From Grifola frondosa (lineage: Eukaryota > Basidiomycota > Agaricomycetes > Polyporales > Grifolaceae): a DNA stretch of 64,000 nucleotides. The notes beneath the pieces were generated by a model that had not been told where the DNA came from, did not search any database, and saw only the letters and a list, made by a program, of their open reading frames with translations. How positions within the stretch are numbered: the stretch's first letter is position 1; every line of letters starts with the position of its first letter. The position numbers and the translations under genes were made by a program. Where the stretch lies: NCBI GenBank assembly GCA_001683735.1, contig LUGG01000006.1, positions 310,001 through 374,000 of the forward strand. Reading direction: 5' to 3'. Positions 21,957 to 33,976 of this stretch are shown here, piece by piece.

Positions 21957-23939
21957 ATGGCTTCTGTGGCTCGCAAGCCTCCTGCCACATATGCTCACAG
22001 GCGAAGACGTGCCATGTCCATCAAACATGCTACCGCCTCCGGATCGTCTCCTCTCCAAACTTTGTCGTCCGACGCCGAAGATATTTCTTTGGCTGAAATG
22101 TCGCGCAGGATGACCAAGCGATCTCGTCAGACAGCTGTTTCCGCCTCTGTTTCACGGCTCGATGAGCCAATCTCAGACGGACGCGATGATCCTCCACAGA
22201 AGAAGCTGAGGCCATCTCCAGATTCTGAATCCGAGGTTTCTGCTGCTCCGACTGGCAACATACTCGATATCTTTCCTCTCCGTGCCAAAATGATGCAGTA
22301 CTGTACTCCTCAGATTACACTTCGCTCTGATAGTTCTATGCTACCGTCTTCCGGAGCCTTGAACAAAGCTAAGCCTTCTCCGGCAATGTCTGATCAGCTC
22401 TCGCCTCTTCCTGTCACCAAAGTAATGCCCTATCGCACCAGCTCTCGTAATCTGAAGGAGAATGATGTTCGTCTTGGCTCTCGTAAACTCGCCTCTCCTT
22501 TTCATAGCCGTCCTGCATCTCGTTCGCCATCTCCAAAGGCTACGGCTAAACAGAAACGACCTCCACTTCATCGCACGCTGTCTGTCGCCTTGAATCAAAA
22601 ACATCACGACCTCAACATCGATTCGAATCAAGCCGCTTCTCTTTCCGCTGCCCAATCTGTATCAATGTCGCGCAACATCAAAATGGCCGCGCCGGGTCAC
22701 AATCGCACTGCCTCCATTCCCACTATATCGTCCTCTTTGCATCAAATTTCTTCCGAGGCATGGCTCGTACCGCCAAAAGCGCTAACGCGGTCGCCAACTC
22801 CAACGCAAGCGGATGTCGATGCTGACGTCGTCCCTTTCCAGTCCGAAGGCCATTCGTCGTTCTTCCTTGGTGCACCAAGGCAGGTCTCAACTCCCCCTCC
22901 TCGCAGGCGACGGGCGACGACTGGTGCCTGGAATGTCCGCCCGCCTCCCGATGCGAGCGATTCTGAATCTGATTGGTCGGATGTGCCACAAGCAAGGTCA
23001 CGCTGGCAGTACGACTCGGACGTTGACATGTCGGAGAGTAGCTGTCCTAATTCTCCCTCTGATGGTCACAAACCGCAGGCACGCAGGCGTCGTCGCACAA
23101 TCGTCCATCTCTCTAGCGACAGTATCTTTTCATCAGCACTAGACTTCTCTGCATCTGTTACCGATGCTGGCTATCACTCTGCGGACAACCTTGCAAGTAG
23201 TGTTCTGGATGGGGAACGAAGTCGCACCTTTCTTCTTGGACCTGAGCTCGAGTTGGGTCCTGCCTTTTCTCCTGCTCCTTGCTCGCCTACTTTAGTCCGT
23301 GTCCCTGCCTCCGCTTTGTCTCGTTCTGCATCTGCTCCTACGCATGCTGTGCAGAATGGCGCTGGACGTTTCCCTGCAAAGGCAAGTCCTGACGTCGAGG
23401 GCGACGAACTGCAGGACATGTTCTCAGTCTTTGGCCTGAATGGTATGTATTTCTTCTCTGTACTGCGATGCTTTCTACTTGGTAAGATCATTTTTGATTC
23501 TGACTGACTATATGCGCTCGTCCTGCCCAGAAAATGTGAAGAAGGTCTCAAATGAGAACGTGGATGATTCTGGTATATCATTCTCACCCATCGCTTTCGC
23601 CCCCTGCCTCTCGTGCCTGCTCGGGTTCCACAAAAGAGTGGTCGTGAACGAAGTGGCACGGTCCGCCAGTCGGACTTCTCTAAACCGAAGTCCTCCATTT
23701 CTACTGAGCTCTATTCTGCGGGAGACAGCGGAGCACGTACGAGGCGGACACGCTCCGGCACAGTCACCCTCGCGGCCGCCAAGGCACCGCCACACAGGCG
23801 ACGCCAGGAGGGCCGACCGACCATCAAGATGAAGATACATGACGACCGTTTGAGCGTCGCTCCTGGAGAGGAGGACGACGAGTTACTGTTGAAACCGGGC
23901 GACACCAAGAAAATGCCTGGGAATCAGGTACGTTCATAA
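21957..23939 (+). CDS. Large disordered, basic/Ser-rich protein, probably nuclear, unknown function
   Basis: A long exon (21957-23502) and a second exon (from about 23529) encode about 600 residues. They are rich in Ser, Pro and Arg, with many basic patches (YAHRRRRAMSIK, QARRRRRTIVHLS, PPPRRRRATTGAW) and acidic Ser clusters (DASDSESDWSDVPQ). The exon near 22300-22350 has LDIFPLRAKMMQYCTPQITL, and a short segment ends DELQDMFSVFGLNG. Basic patches suggest nuclear import; no folded domain is recognised. A C-run at 23600-23604 is one base short if the frame is to continue into VPARVPQKSGRERSGTVRQ. The tail ends KPGDTKKMPGNQVRS, though GTACGT there could also be a donor site. Confidence 0.7.
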
Positions 23940-24376
23940 ATGTCATGTTCAATCAGTGCACCATGCCCTCACTGTCATTCTCCTAGTCATAGACGTATTC
24001 GTGCGGTATATTTCGCGTTCAAGCCCAACCATTTTGGCCTGAATCAACAAAGCTGCTGAAACATATTCCCAACAAATCGTTCTTTCTCTTTGCCTGTGAT
24101 TCCTAGAGACCATGCAGATACATTCCTCTGGTGACCCGAACAATTGTAGTTGTACTTTTCCGTTGCAGTCACACCGTTTTCATTGTGCTTTCGAAATTTG
24201 CATCACAGCCATATCTCGTCATTCATCATCAGTCGCTCGTCGCATTGTAGTTACATCATCGTCCATGTTGTGATTGTTTCTGTGTCTATTAGTGAATACC
24301 GTCCACCAACATGTAAATCAAAGCAGAATTTCCAGGAAGACTGTCATGATATGGGCCCTCAATATACCTTCCGCAA
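23940..24376. other. Intergenic, tail-to-tail
   Basis: The 3' flanks of convergent genes; AT- and pyrimidine-rich. No feature seen. Confidence 0.55.
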
Positions 24377-25578
24377 TCATTCCGGCGCATTGGCAGACTC
24401 AGCAGCTTGCAAATGCATCCTGTCGCGCTCGGCAATAAGATTTGATCCCCACTCCTTCACCTCCGGATGTCTGATAAATGGGAGACTGCTGTCGAAGAAT
24501 GGCTGTAGTGTCCGCATGCCATGATTGCGTTCATACTCTGACGCTGAAACAATCGGAACAAATGGATGAAAAAAAAAATGAGTATATGGATACTTCACGC
24601 AGACCAGTGACAGACAAATCGCAAACTGACCTTGGGACGCCATTTCGAACCTGTCAAGATCTGCCGGACCCACTTCAGTTCCACAAGATTCAAGCAGAGT
24701 GCGGAATTGATACCTTTGACAAATCGAGCTTCATCGCTTTCACCCTCCTCGTATTCCTGTGGACTTGAGCTCAGCTTCATACCCGCAAAGTTCACGCATA
24801 CACAGACCTTCCACAGGGCTAGAATTCTCTGCGCCGCCGGACTGTCATGGAGCATCTCATGCGTGAAGTTGTGCATGGCTTCCTGGAAGTTTGAAAGTAG
24901 TCATTAATGTGAGCAACCTAGCGTTCTGACTTGATATCACTTACAGCTTCTAAGCATCGTTTTTCAGCCTTGGGAATCTGCTCGCGCGGTGAGATATCCC
25001 CGACTGAATATCTTCAGTGCAGGATAAAACATGATAAAGTTGGAATTCACCTTGTGCTTCTGCGAGATCATGAACCAAAGCCATCATCACACATCTATAC
25101 AATAAAATATTACAGATACATTCATCGGAAGCAAGTGAAATGCTCACTTGGATATGTCGAGGTGGGCATCAGACGTACACATGGCAAGTATGGCCATCCT
25201 GTACATGTGGTCCGAGATACTACATGGTCGTTAGCGTTCGCATAGTTAGTATCAGATGGCTTTGTTCGAGAATCTCAAGGTCGCCACCTCTCTGGGCCAG
25301 GAACCTACTGAAGAATCAAAAAGCTTAGCAGACCGAAGTTTTAGATATTCAAGCAATGATCCGGACATTATGATCAACCCATCCCGTTCTCTTCTGTGTC
25401 TGATATTATGTTTTTAATATGAGCGGTCGCAAAGATTGAGCGAGGTGTACCTTCAGTCTTTCAAGGATATGGAAGAACGCCAATCGATCTTTCGATGCAT
25501 CTCCTGAAGAAATATACAGAGGAGGGAAAACGCGTTTTGGGGCTTCCAACTTTGTCGTGATATCGACGGGGTCTCCAT
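24377..25578 (-). CDS. HD-domain 5'-deoxynucleotidase (HDDC2 / YGL101W type)
   Basis: Exons in order: ASKDRLAFFHILERLK, TQKRTGWVDH, SISDHMYRMAILAMCTSDAH, CVMMALVHDLAEAQ, VGDISPREQIPKAEKRCLEA, MHNFTHEMLHDSPAAQRI, EYEEGESDEARFVK, DLDRFEMASQ, ASEYERNHGMRTLQPFFDS, ending LIAERDRMHLQAAESANAPE. The ALVHDLAEA motif and the upstream SDHM His are the metal ligands of the HD fold, and GDISPREQIPKAEK is a family signature. Members dephosphorylate deoxynucleoside 5'-monophosphates and are single-domain enzymes of about 200-250 residues. Seven or more introns. The start is unresolved: the ATG given (25578) lies in a different frame from the first good exon, so an upstream exon or one-base error is involved. 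Confidence 0.85.
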
Positions 25579-25902
25579 GCCAGCTGCGGCGTTCTGGCTT
25601 GGTGGTTTGAGATTTTCAACGTAAGCGATGCGTGACCATATTCAACGTCACAAAGCTTCTGGCACTTCGAAAATTGGTTGGTTCGGCCCTTGCGCAATCC
25701 TACTTACTCTTCTCTGCTTGATATTAAGAAGAAAATTATTAAACACTCTCCACAAACATGTCATACTGTAACTTCCATGGCGAATGTTAAAAATGATTTC
25801 ATCCTCTTATCGAGACCCCTACTCCAGATTTAGGTCTGTACGGAAATCTCACATAGATAGCGCATCGGATAAAGCACAAATACAACTATGCGGCCGAACT
25901 GT

Positions 25903-26873
25903 CTATGGCACCATCGCATGTTCAGACTCGCTTCCATGCGTGGGGAAACAAAACTCGTTCTCTTCAAGCGCAGCCTCATCGTCATCCTCGTTCCAATCAC
26001 TCGTCGTCTCCCAGTCGTTCTCGAACTCGATGTCGAGCGTGAGCTCCGCATCGCCGTCTCCGTCATCCGTCAAGGGCAGAAATGCTGCGAGCTGTGGAGG
26101 GAGATGCGTGTGCGGATTGTGAGAGACGGGCTGTACCCAGCGGCGCTCGCGCAGCCGTTTATGCCGCTCGCGGTCCTCTTCGATGCGCTTGAATACTTCT
26201 GAGCGAGGAAGCGCAGTGGCGGGCTCAGAACGGGCGTCGGCTGTAGTTGGCTGCTCGAGGGATGCGGTGCGCGTCTCGAGTGTAGCTAGCACGTCATCAA
26301 CCTTTTGTGGATCGATGACGCGCTTGCTTCGCCAACTTTCCAATATCTGATTCCGGTCAGCTTTTTTAGAAATGAAAACAAGCAGAGACATAAGCACCTG
26401 TTTAGTGCTCATGAGATTGGGGAGTCCCTGTCTGCCTTCTGGAACGACGTAGTCCACAATCTTCGCAAGATCGCGCGAGGCATAATCAACGTAGAAGGAC
26501 GAGTTCTGGCTGGTGTCGTGCCCAACCGACCCTGTGTGAGATTTTGCCAAGAGAGAGGCTTCGCATAGGGAGTCTAAGAGGTAGAAGATGTTGATGCGAT
26601 TGTTAATGGACCCCTGGGAGACATAGCATGAACGTGAGTAGAAAAGTATAGGATAGCCTGAATACCTTCTGACATTCCTCGACGATGCAGTCCCAGAGGT
26701 CTTCTCCGCAGCCGGAGAAGTACTTCAGCGCGTAGCCGACAACTTTTTGAATGGACTGCTGAGAGCTGATGAGCCTTTCAGGGAAACCATATGTTGGTAT
26801 AAGTAGATTTCACTGACGCATTGAGCCTCCTCAGCAAAGCAAGAAACTGCATCCTAACTTCGAAAGGATCCAT
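25903..26873 (-). CDS. CTK3: CTD kinase subunit gamma (CTK3)
   Basis: Starts MDPFEVRMQFLALLRRLNA; after an intron it continues SQQSIQKVVGYALKYFSGC, GEDLWDCIVEECQK, INIFYLLDSLCEASL, then SFYVDYASRDLAKIVDYVVP, RQGLPNLMSTKQVL and ILESWRSKRVIDPQKVDDVL. This is the CID-like helical fold of Ctk3, the third subunit of the kinase that phosphorylates Ser2 of the RNA polymerase II C-terminal domain. The C-terminus adds a charged helix (VFKRIEEDRERHKRLRERRW) and an acidic tail (SDWNEDDDEAALEENEFCF). The peptide VLMSLLVFISKKADRNQ inside the second half may be an unspliced intron (donor near 26397). It is divergent from ADE1, so the two may share regulation. Confidence 0.88.
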
Positions 26874-27203
26874 GGATGAGAATTTTCTTGCTGGATCACC
26901 AGCAACTTATTCAATTCTTGTGAGACATAACAATAAGGCTGCTCAAGAACTCACTTTTTCAACAACTTTGTACTTTTATGTGTACAGGCGGCGAATCTGA
27001 AGCTGAAGCCGGCCACCAGTATACATGAACGTCGCGGTTTGAAGCAACCACAGCGATCTCAAAATGTCGATCGGATCTCATTTACGGCATCACTCGGACC
27101 CCGCGTTTGACTCGGTCACGACTTTGAATTAAATTCTTTCAATTTGAAGTCCTCATCCCAATCTTGAGCTGAATCCCAAGTCTGACTGACATCGAGTTTC
27201 GCG
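26874..27203. promoter_or_regulatory. Divergent promoter region CTK3 / ADE1
   Basis: A stretch of 330 bases between two start codons on opposite strands; both promoters must lie here. TGACT-type motifs occur just upstream of ADE1 (TTTGACTCGGTCACGACT near 27110, CTGACTGAC near 27182), similar to Gcn4/bZIP half sites that control yeast ADE genes. This role is a guess from motif and context. Confidence 0.45.
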
Positions 27204-28316
27204 ATGACCAACTCTGCTTTGATCAACAGCGACCTCTCAGGCCTGACCCTGCTCTCCAAAGGCAAAGTCCGCGACGTCTACGCCACCTCTGACCCGAACC
27301 TCCTCCTCTTCGTCGCGACCGACCGTATCTCCGCATACGATGTCATCCTGCGCAACGTTTGTCCCGTTCCCCCATGTCTCATCCGCCAATGAAATGACAG
27401 GTCCGCGTGGGGATCCGGCGACCAGGGCGTGCCGGACAAGGGCAAAGTGCTCACCCAGATCTCGCTCTTCTGGTTCGACAAGCTCAAGCACGTCATCCCG
27501 ACACACTTCGTCACCGCTGACGTCGCACGGATGCCCGAGGAGGTGCAGAAGTACAGGGCCCAGCTCGAGGGGCGGACGATGCTCGTGAGGAAGGCGAAGG
27601 TCGTCCCTCTCGAGGCTATCGTCCGCGGCTACATCACCGGTGCGCACCTCGCGTGCCCAGACATACACACTGAAGCTGATGTGTGCGCGTAGGCTCCGGG
27701 TGGGCGGAGTACAAGAAGTCTGGCACCGTGCACGGCATAACCCTCCCGCTCGGGTCGTCGAGTCCGAGAAATTGCCAGAGCCGCTCTTCACGCCCTCCAC
27801 CAAGGCAGAGCAGGGCCAGCACGACGAGAACATCTCCCCAGAAAAAGGTAGTCCCTCCTATCCCTCCACTCTACATCCATTCACGCCATCCCCGCAGCCG
27901 CAGCCCTGATCGGCCAAGACCTCTACGACAAACTCTCCAAAGCCGCCGTCCGACTCTATAGCGAAGCCGCCTCCTACGCCGCATCGCGCGGGCTCATTCT
28001 CGCCGACACCAAGTTCGAGTTCGGGTTGGTGCCCTCCGCCGCTGGTGAAGGGGAAGAGCTGATCCTGGTCGACGAGCTCCTCACCCCGGACTCCTCGCGC
28101 TACTGGCCTGCCGCATCATACAAGCCGGGCGGGCCCCAGCAGAGCTTCGACAAGCAGTATCTGCGCGACTGGCTTGTGAGCACCGGGTTCCGCAAAGGAC
28201 TGGAGGGCGGGAAGGACGGAGAGGGGTGGACAATGGAGCCGGATGTCGTTGAAGGGACGAGGCAGCGGTATCTGGAGGCGCTGACGATGTTGACGGGTGA
28301 GGGCCTCAAGAACTGA
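27204..28316 (+). CDS. ADE1: SAICAR synthetase (phosphoribosylaminoimidazole-succinocarboxamide synthase)
   Basis: Joins CAIR and aspartate using ATP in de novo purine synthesis. Motifs in order: [139 protein letters not shown] and [10 protein letters not shown], ending TGEGLKN. About 320 residues, normal for a fungal Ade1. Three introns (27352-27424, 27640-27691, 27848-27897) join in frame. GGG at 27752-27754 must be GGGG for TLPLG to continue as [10 protein letters not shown]. Because this enzyme is needed for growth without purines, the slip is more likely an assembly error than a mutation. Confidence 0.95.
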
Positions 28317-28738
28317 AAAATCGAATAGAAGCAAAATCTGGACAGTCACAATGAGATTGTATATCTTACAAGCATGCGCCAAGATACATATATATGTACT
28401 ACTGTGTGGATAAATGATTCGAATGCAGAATATGACTATAACGATGTATGCGTTGTCCTGAAGAGCCATGTGTGAATTCTATATCGTCCGTATCTAATTT
28501 CAGCGGAATCTTGGACAATGTCCCGCTGCCTGAGCGCACTCTTACTCCCGCGAATGCGAATACAGCGAGACCGACCCGCACCCACCAGACCAGAACAGCG
28601 GAAACGCGTGGGACCCGCAGTGGTGCGCCTACATTCACTCATGAAACGGCGTCGAAAGCTGCTGACGCCGCGCTATTTCATCACCTGCGACGCAAACTTG
28701 CTCCTGGCACGAACCGCCGGGCCTTTCCACATCAGAAT
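28317..28738. other. Intergenic, tail-to-tail
   Basis: The 3' flanks of ADE1 and the MFS gene. An alternating TATA-type stretch is at about 28386-28400. An open frame across 28448-28921 is the shadow of the MFS 3' end. No gene seen. Confidence 0.5.
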
Positions 28739-31082
28739 CTACCCGTTCCCAATCAGCCTCGAGCAATTCAAGAAATGGAGGAAGAGGGTAATACCCACGT
28801 ATGGAATGGGGATCATGAGCACGGCGATGAAGCCGAAGAGCGAGTTGCCCCAGTGATAGGTGAGCGCCGCATACATCTGCTCGGTGAACAGCGGGAACGC
28901 CATGCCCATCAGGTTTCCTGATTGGAAGGTTTAGAACGTGAACGGGGAAGCATAGGATATGTGGCGACTCACGGGAGAGGCTCTGGCCTGCGAGGGCAGA
29001 CGAGGCGAACGGGCCGTAACTGATGAGAACGAAAAATATTCTCAATCTGCTTTGGGAGATGGATGTGGCGTGATACGTACCAGTCAGCGAGGTACGTGAA
29101 CACCGCAACATACAATATGAAGAGCGACGTGACGATCACCTGTCCACACATCTGTCAAGAACATGGAGGACCCGATATGGGTGTTAAGACGCACGACGAT
29201 ACCAATGGCCATGGCGATCCAAGGTACCTTCGAGAACGTCGACCACGCATAGATGAACATGCCCGCCGGCAGGAGCACGGCCACAAAGCACGCGCTGAAG
29301 AGGCGTGCCTCAGGGCCTTTCGTTGCCACATATTTTCTGCAGGTGTTGTCAGGCATGCCTGGGATATGTGTAAGGCAGAAAGTACCGGTAGAAGATCTCC
29401 TGGACGTGATTCCCGAGAAGGCCAAACGCGCAACTGATTCTGGGAGATGCTTGAATGAGCGGGAGTGTGAGAGATGGGCGGGATATTTACATCACCGTGA
29501 CGAAAATGGTGCCGGTTTCTCCGGTGTTGAAGCCGTGAAGCGTCTTGAACGCGGGTGCGACAGACCTGCGCGGAGGCGGGGTAAGTGTTATGATAAAGCT
29601 CAGCAGATAAAGCTCACTCTATCAGAGCGTATAGAATTCCCCAAGCGAAGCCCACCCATAACTATGTGAACATATGAGTGGACTGACAGCGGTACGGCGA
29701 AAAGACCGCACGCACGCTGAAGCTGGCGACAAGAGGCTCTGTGAGGAGGAGATCTGCATTAGTAGTGCGCGTCAGCATGCCGTGTAGATGCACAGTAAAG
29801 ACAACCTACAGATAGGGCGTGTGCAAGAAATATAGATGAGCGTGCGCAGACTCGCACGCTCGTCCTCGACTCGTGCGCGATAATGGTGGTTCCCAGTGTC
29901 CTTACGCAGCTTCTTCGCTATCTTTGTCCAGCAGCACGGCTGTGCGCGTTTCCTTCATGAAGGTAGGTACCATACCTACAAAGGCGCCTAGCAGGCTGCA
30001 TGTATATGAGTATGTGATCAGAAACCTGCGGTGGCAGATGGACGGCGTACATGACGTGTATCCATTGGATCCAGCGCCATCCGAGGTGAGAATTTTGCTC
30101 GATCCATCCGCCGGCGACGCATCCCACGCCGACACCGCCTAGGGCGGCAACAGAGAACAGAGCCATGGGTACACCGCGTCTATTGACCTCGTAAGTAATG
30201 CATGCAACACTGAACATAACACGCGCGAGACAGACTCGTGTGACATCCATATATCAGCGACAGTGCCGCCGACCATGGTTGAGCCCGTCGATCCAAACGC
30301 TCCTGCAAGAAATCGACCAATTAGTACCGTCTGGATATTTTTGGCCCTACATATTTGTGTCAGAAAACGTTGAGAAAGAAATCACGCTGTCGACACAGAC
30401 AAGGCGATCATGACGTGCATCAGCAAGCAGCCAATGCCGCTGTAAAGGTATAGAGGCTGTCTCCCGAATTCCTCGCTGAAAGATGCTGTGACGAGAGGCG
30501 TGACACCAAAACCAAGAGCATATAAGGAGAGACCGATGGTCGCCTGGAATTGGGTAGCGTTCAAATCTCGAGTCATCGAGGGCGCGCCAAGAGGATATGC
30601 AGCGGAAGAAGATGCTGAAGCATGCATAATAACATCGTTAGTGGCAATATGCATGTTGTTGAGAGATAATCGTCGTACCAACAATTAACGTGAAGAATGA
30701 TGCGCTCAAAGTGATCGCCCATTTTCGTGCCTTAGAGAAGTATACGGGATCTCGCTTGTCTCCCTTGTCGAATTCGACCTAGCAGTTGAGATTGCATGAG
30801 TAACAACGATTTATTGTGATGATTGGTCAAGGGAAGTGACGAACTCACGTAGAGTGTTTCGTCCGGCTTCTTCTCAAGATCGTATTCTATCTCGTGATGA
30901 TGTTCGCGATGGTGAATATAATCATTGAGCTGCCGGGCATATCCCTCGTCGAGTTCTTCGTCATCTGGTCTATCAGAGGGACGTATACGAGGATCTATGG
31001 GTTCGGAGAGTTCGTCGAGTGATCTAAGGGCGAAATGGTGCTCATTGTCGGCGATGGTGGCCTCTTCTTCATCGCGGGACAT
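28739..31082 (-). CDS. MFS drug:H+ antiporter-like transporter (DHA1 type)
   Basis: Starts [20 protein letters not shown] with an acidic cytosolic N-terminus of about 100 residues. Then come the first helix ([17 protein letters not shown]), [20 protein letters not shown], and motif A ([19 protein letters not shown]). Next are [57 protein letters not shown] and [20 protein letters not shown]. The order matches 12-helix proton antiporters of the multidrug/polyamine group that export toxic compounds across the plasma membrane. Many introns. TTT at 29923-29925 (AAA in the gene) has one base too many for [15 protein letters not shown] to stay in frame. The last residues ([14 protein letters not shown]) are unusual, and the true C-terminus may differ by an intron. 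Confidence 0.85.
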
Positions 31083-31179
31083 GATGATAAAAAGCGCCGA
31101 ATGAAGGGGCTGACAACAGTTGGTCAGGGCTCTTCATGTTCATATATCCTAACCGACAGGACTCGTGATGCTGCTCGGA

Positions 31180-31264
31180 GTCATCAGTTAAGATGTCGCC
31201 GTCGGAGCGCCAAGGTTTACGATCTTGCTCTGTACTAAAATGTTATTTTTGGACTCCGTCGGTG
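31180..31264 (+). repeat. Direct repeat, copy A
   Basis: An 85-base stretch starting GTCATCAG, with core CGTCGGAGCGCCAAG, about 98 bases upstream of the MFS start codon. Copy B is at 31925-32007, in the same orientation. By eye roughly three quarters of positions match, including the core, TACTAA and ATGTTATT blocks. Confidence 0.7.
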
Positions 31265-31924
31265 CCTCCATTTGGCGCAGAGTTGGATAATATTGTGACT
31301 GTACGGTGAGATCCGCTATATTTTACTGAGTTCTGCGACATGAAGTGTTTGAACTCCGAGTGAGATTTATGGCTCGCGGGTTGGATGAGAGCCAGAGTGG
31401 CGGAATAAACGCAGCAGAGGCCAATGAGCTCGACACGATCCCTACGTTCCGACTCAATTCCGATGCCATATCGGGCAAGCGTCGTGATTGAGGGGCTGAC
31501 GAAGACGATGCGTTAGATTACAGACTATTACAGAGTGTCATTCACATGCGAGGACTTTGAACTCACCACCGGACGCCGTGCTCTTAACAACGCAGCCGCA
31601 GTGGCGTGCCGTGACAGCCGACATGGGCTTCTCTCCGTTTGTTTGCCAGCATTGACCAAAGGCTTCTATTCCAAACACAAGTAAATAACGCATGCATTGG
31701 CGCAGGTGACGGAAGTACTTTGAAAACTTGCTTGCTGGAATAACATCAAAAATGTTCATGATATTCTCATTTCTATCCACCATAGCATCGAAATACTTGT
31801 TAAACAATACGAGCGATTAATTGATATATAATCAGAGAACTCCTGCAGAGTTTATGCGAGTAAGCTGCTGCGCCGCGTGCGCCGAGCTCATAGTCGCCCC
31901 CCTCACGCATGCTTTGAACTGGAA

Positions 31925-32007
31925 GTCATCAATCAAGATGTCATCGTCGGAGCGCCAAGATTACTACTCTGCCCATACTAATATGTTATTATTGGAGTCT
32001 GTGGTAG
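31925..32007 (+). repeat. Direct repeat, copy B
   Basis: Second copy of the repeat at 31180-31264, about 745 bases away. The core CGTCGGAGCGCCAAG is identical and the flanks differ by substitutions and small indels. This points to an old duplication or to the ends of a degenerate element. Confidence 0.7.
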
Positions 32008-33236
32008 ACATTGATATTTTTAGCAAGGATACACAAACGTTCAACTTGAATGCATGACTAGACAAGTACTGGTCCTGAATCCGGTGATACCAATATAGCG
32101 AGAGATTATTTCTCTGGATGTCGATGGCGAACCCAAACGTCGGGTGTATGTATATCGTCCTGAAATTTTGAGAAGGTCTATTCAATACATGTATCTGAAC
32201 GTAATAGACGTCGAGATAATCAAATGACCAAGGATATTAGGAGGGAAATTCGAAACGCACCAAATAGTTTAGGATCCAACGTACCACCTTTAACAGACGA
32301 CATTGAAGGCGCAATACATCTTCGGTGAGTGCGACAAATGAAGGTCCGCATATAACTGCGGATATCCGAGCCCTGAGCGTCACGGTCAGGAGGCGGCTTC
32401 TCAGAACAATGATCCATGGCATCTGCAGCAATGAATGTAATTGAAGAGCACTGGACTTCCGTGCGGTATCTGCGTCGTGGTGTAGTATATGATCGCAACA
32501 CAGGTGCTGTCTCGATGGCTGCAGCGCCCTGAAAAGCGGCGCGCAGTTCTATGGTCAAGTGTAATGGAAGAGCGCTTCGAAATCATTTGTTGTCGGCCAC
32601 CGGTGACCGAAGCATCAACTATACGAATTATTCCAATATCGACTAAATGTCAGGAAACTTAGATTCGGCGGTTGTCCTGTTTGATACATAAGTTCGACAG
32701 AACAGATAGATCAGGTTGGACGGCAGACCTATGAGCGGTGCATAGCATCGATGTGCTATCATGACGAGCCACCTAATGTCGAAGATAGCGATCGTTTAAT
32801 TAAGGCTGCAAGTCTTTTAATCAGCGTGGTAAAGAGAGACTCGTTTTGTTACTAGTTTGTTTCACTGTGATAAGTGTTCATCGTTCCGGATATCTCTGAG
32901 GAAGCTGAGGAAAATAGCACCAAACAGATATCTCAGAATGAATATGAGATATTGAGCATGTACTCGTCGAACGGCAAAACTGATGAAAGTTATTGATTGT
33001 AGAAGTTGTTTGTCTTTGTTAGGATCCAAGGCCTTTGCCTTCCTTTTTTGGATTCACCTTCATATGGCCTATTGGTGTCTTCCATCTTCATGCGTTGGAA
33101 CTTTGTCAACTTATTCTGACCAAGAAGTACCCGGTGCGTCTAGTTTCCACTATTATATGGCATTAACCATGAGCTCCTTGGTTGCTTGACTGTGCGCTGA
33201 GATGGACCCAACATTACAGAAGTCTGTGTGAGCGTT

Positions 33237-33976
33237 ATGATACCGCGCCGTCTCGGTGTGGTGCAGCAACACGCAATACGGAGCATTCATCGATCACCAC
33301 ACGACTCCAACCCATCCCGTATCCTACGCGATGAGCTGCGTGAGCTGCTGAGGGAGACCGCACAGCCTGTCGCAGTCGTCACCTCCTTCATGCACCCGGA
33401 ACTACGGCACGGCGCCCATGCACGCTTCCACGGCGCGACGCTCTCTCGTTCAGCTCCATCGCGATGGACCCACACCCCTCGTCGCTTCTCCCTCCGCGTT
33501 CCCTCACGCATGGCCATCCCTTACTGCGGTTGCACGGGTCTTCCTCCGTGGCAGCCCACATGGTTATCAACATCCTCTCTGCTGCCCAGGAACCAGCCGC
33601 AGTCCAGTTCTCGCGCCCCGATCTACATCCGGAGCCATTCACTTCCACACCATATTTCCTCACGAAGGATGGGCTTCCTGTCTTGGAAGGCTCCCTCGGC
33701 GCATTATCGTGCAAGCTAGTGGCCGCGTCATGGCCGCTGCATGACCTGGAGGTGCTCGAGAGGCAGCAGAAAAATAGTGGGACGGTATGGGAGGGTGATG
33801 GTGTTGCGTCCGAGCTGTTCATCGCCGAAGTGACCCGTGTAGAGGCAGTCACTACATTGGAGGATAGTGAAGACGGCTTGCGGACTCTGCCTCTGTTGTA
33901 TCATCGACGAGCTTATGCAACGACTTGTGGTATACCACCAAAACACCATCCGCCTTCTACTAATCAAAAACAGTGA
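33237..33976 (+). CDS. Flavin-reductase-like FMN-binding protein, with clustered apparent frameshifts
   Basis: The ATG at 33237 gives MIPRRLGVVQQHAIRSIHRS, which has mitochondrial-presequence character, then LRDELRELLRETAQPVAVVT. After RFHGATLS the protein continues only across frames: SSIAMDPHPLVA, FSLRVPSRMA, LRLHGSSSVAAHMVINILS, then AQEPAAVQFSRPDLHPEPF, GLPVLEGSLGALSCKLVA, SWPLHDLE, VASELFIAEVTRVEAVT and LPLLYHRRAYATT. This is the split-barrel flavin reductase fold, which binds FMN and may reduce flavin with NAD(P)H. The four slips between about 33440 and 33530 are short by one base, mostly in C or T runs. A real pseudogene cannot be excluded. No intron is needed. Confidence 0.75.

Larger units (their letters stand above)
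31083..33236. other. Gene-poor divergent interval, 2.15 kb
   Basis: Lies between the MFS start (minus) and the flavin-reductase-like start (plus). It contains the direct repeat at 31180/31925. Small open frames (31538-31807 minus, 32220-32558 minus, 32983-33189 plus) lack recognisable motifs. It may include promoter sequence, gene remnants or a lost mobile element. Confidence 0.5.

Noticed and set aside
27237..27833. 198-codon minus-strand frame over ADE1
   Set aside because: Antisense shadow of GC-rich ADE1 exons.
28448..28921. Plus-strand frame of 157 codons
   Set aside because: Shadow over the MFS 3' end, rich in Arg, Thr and Ala.
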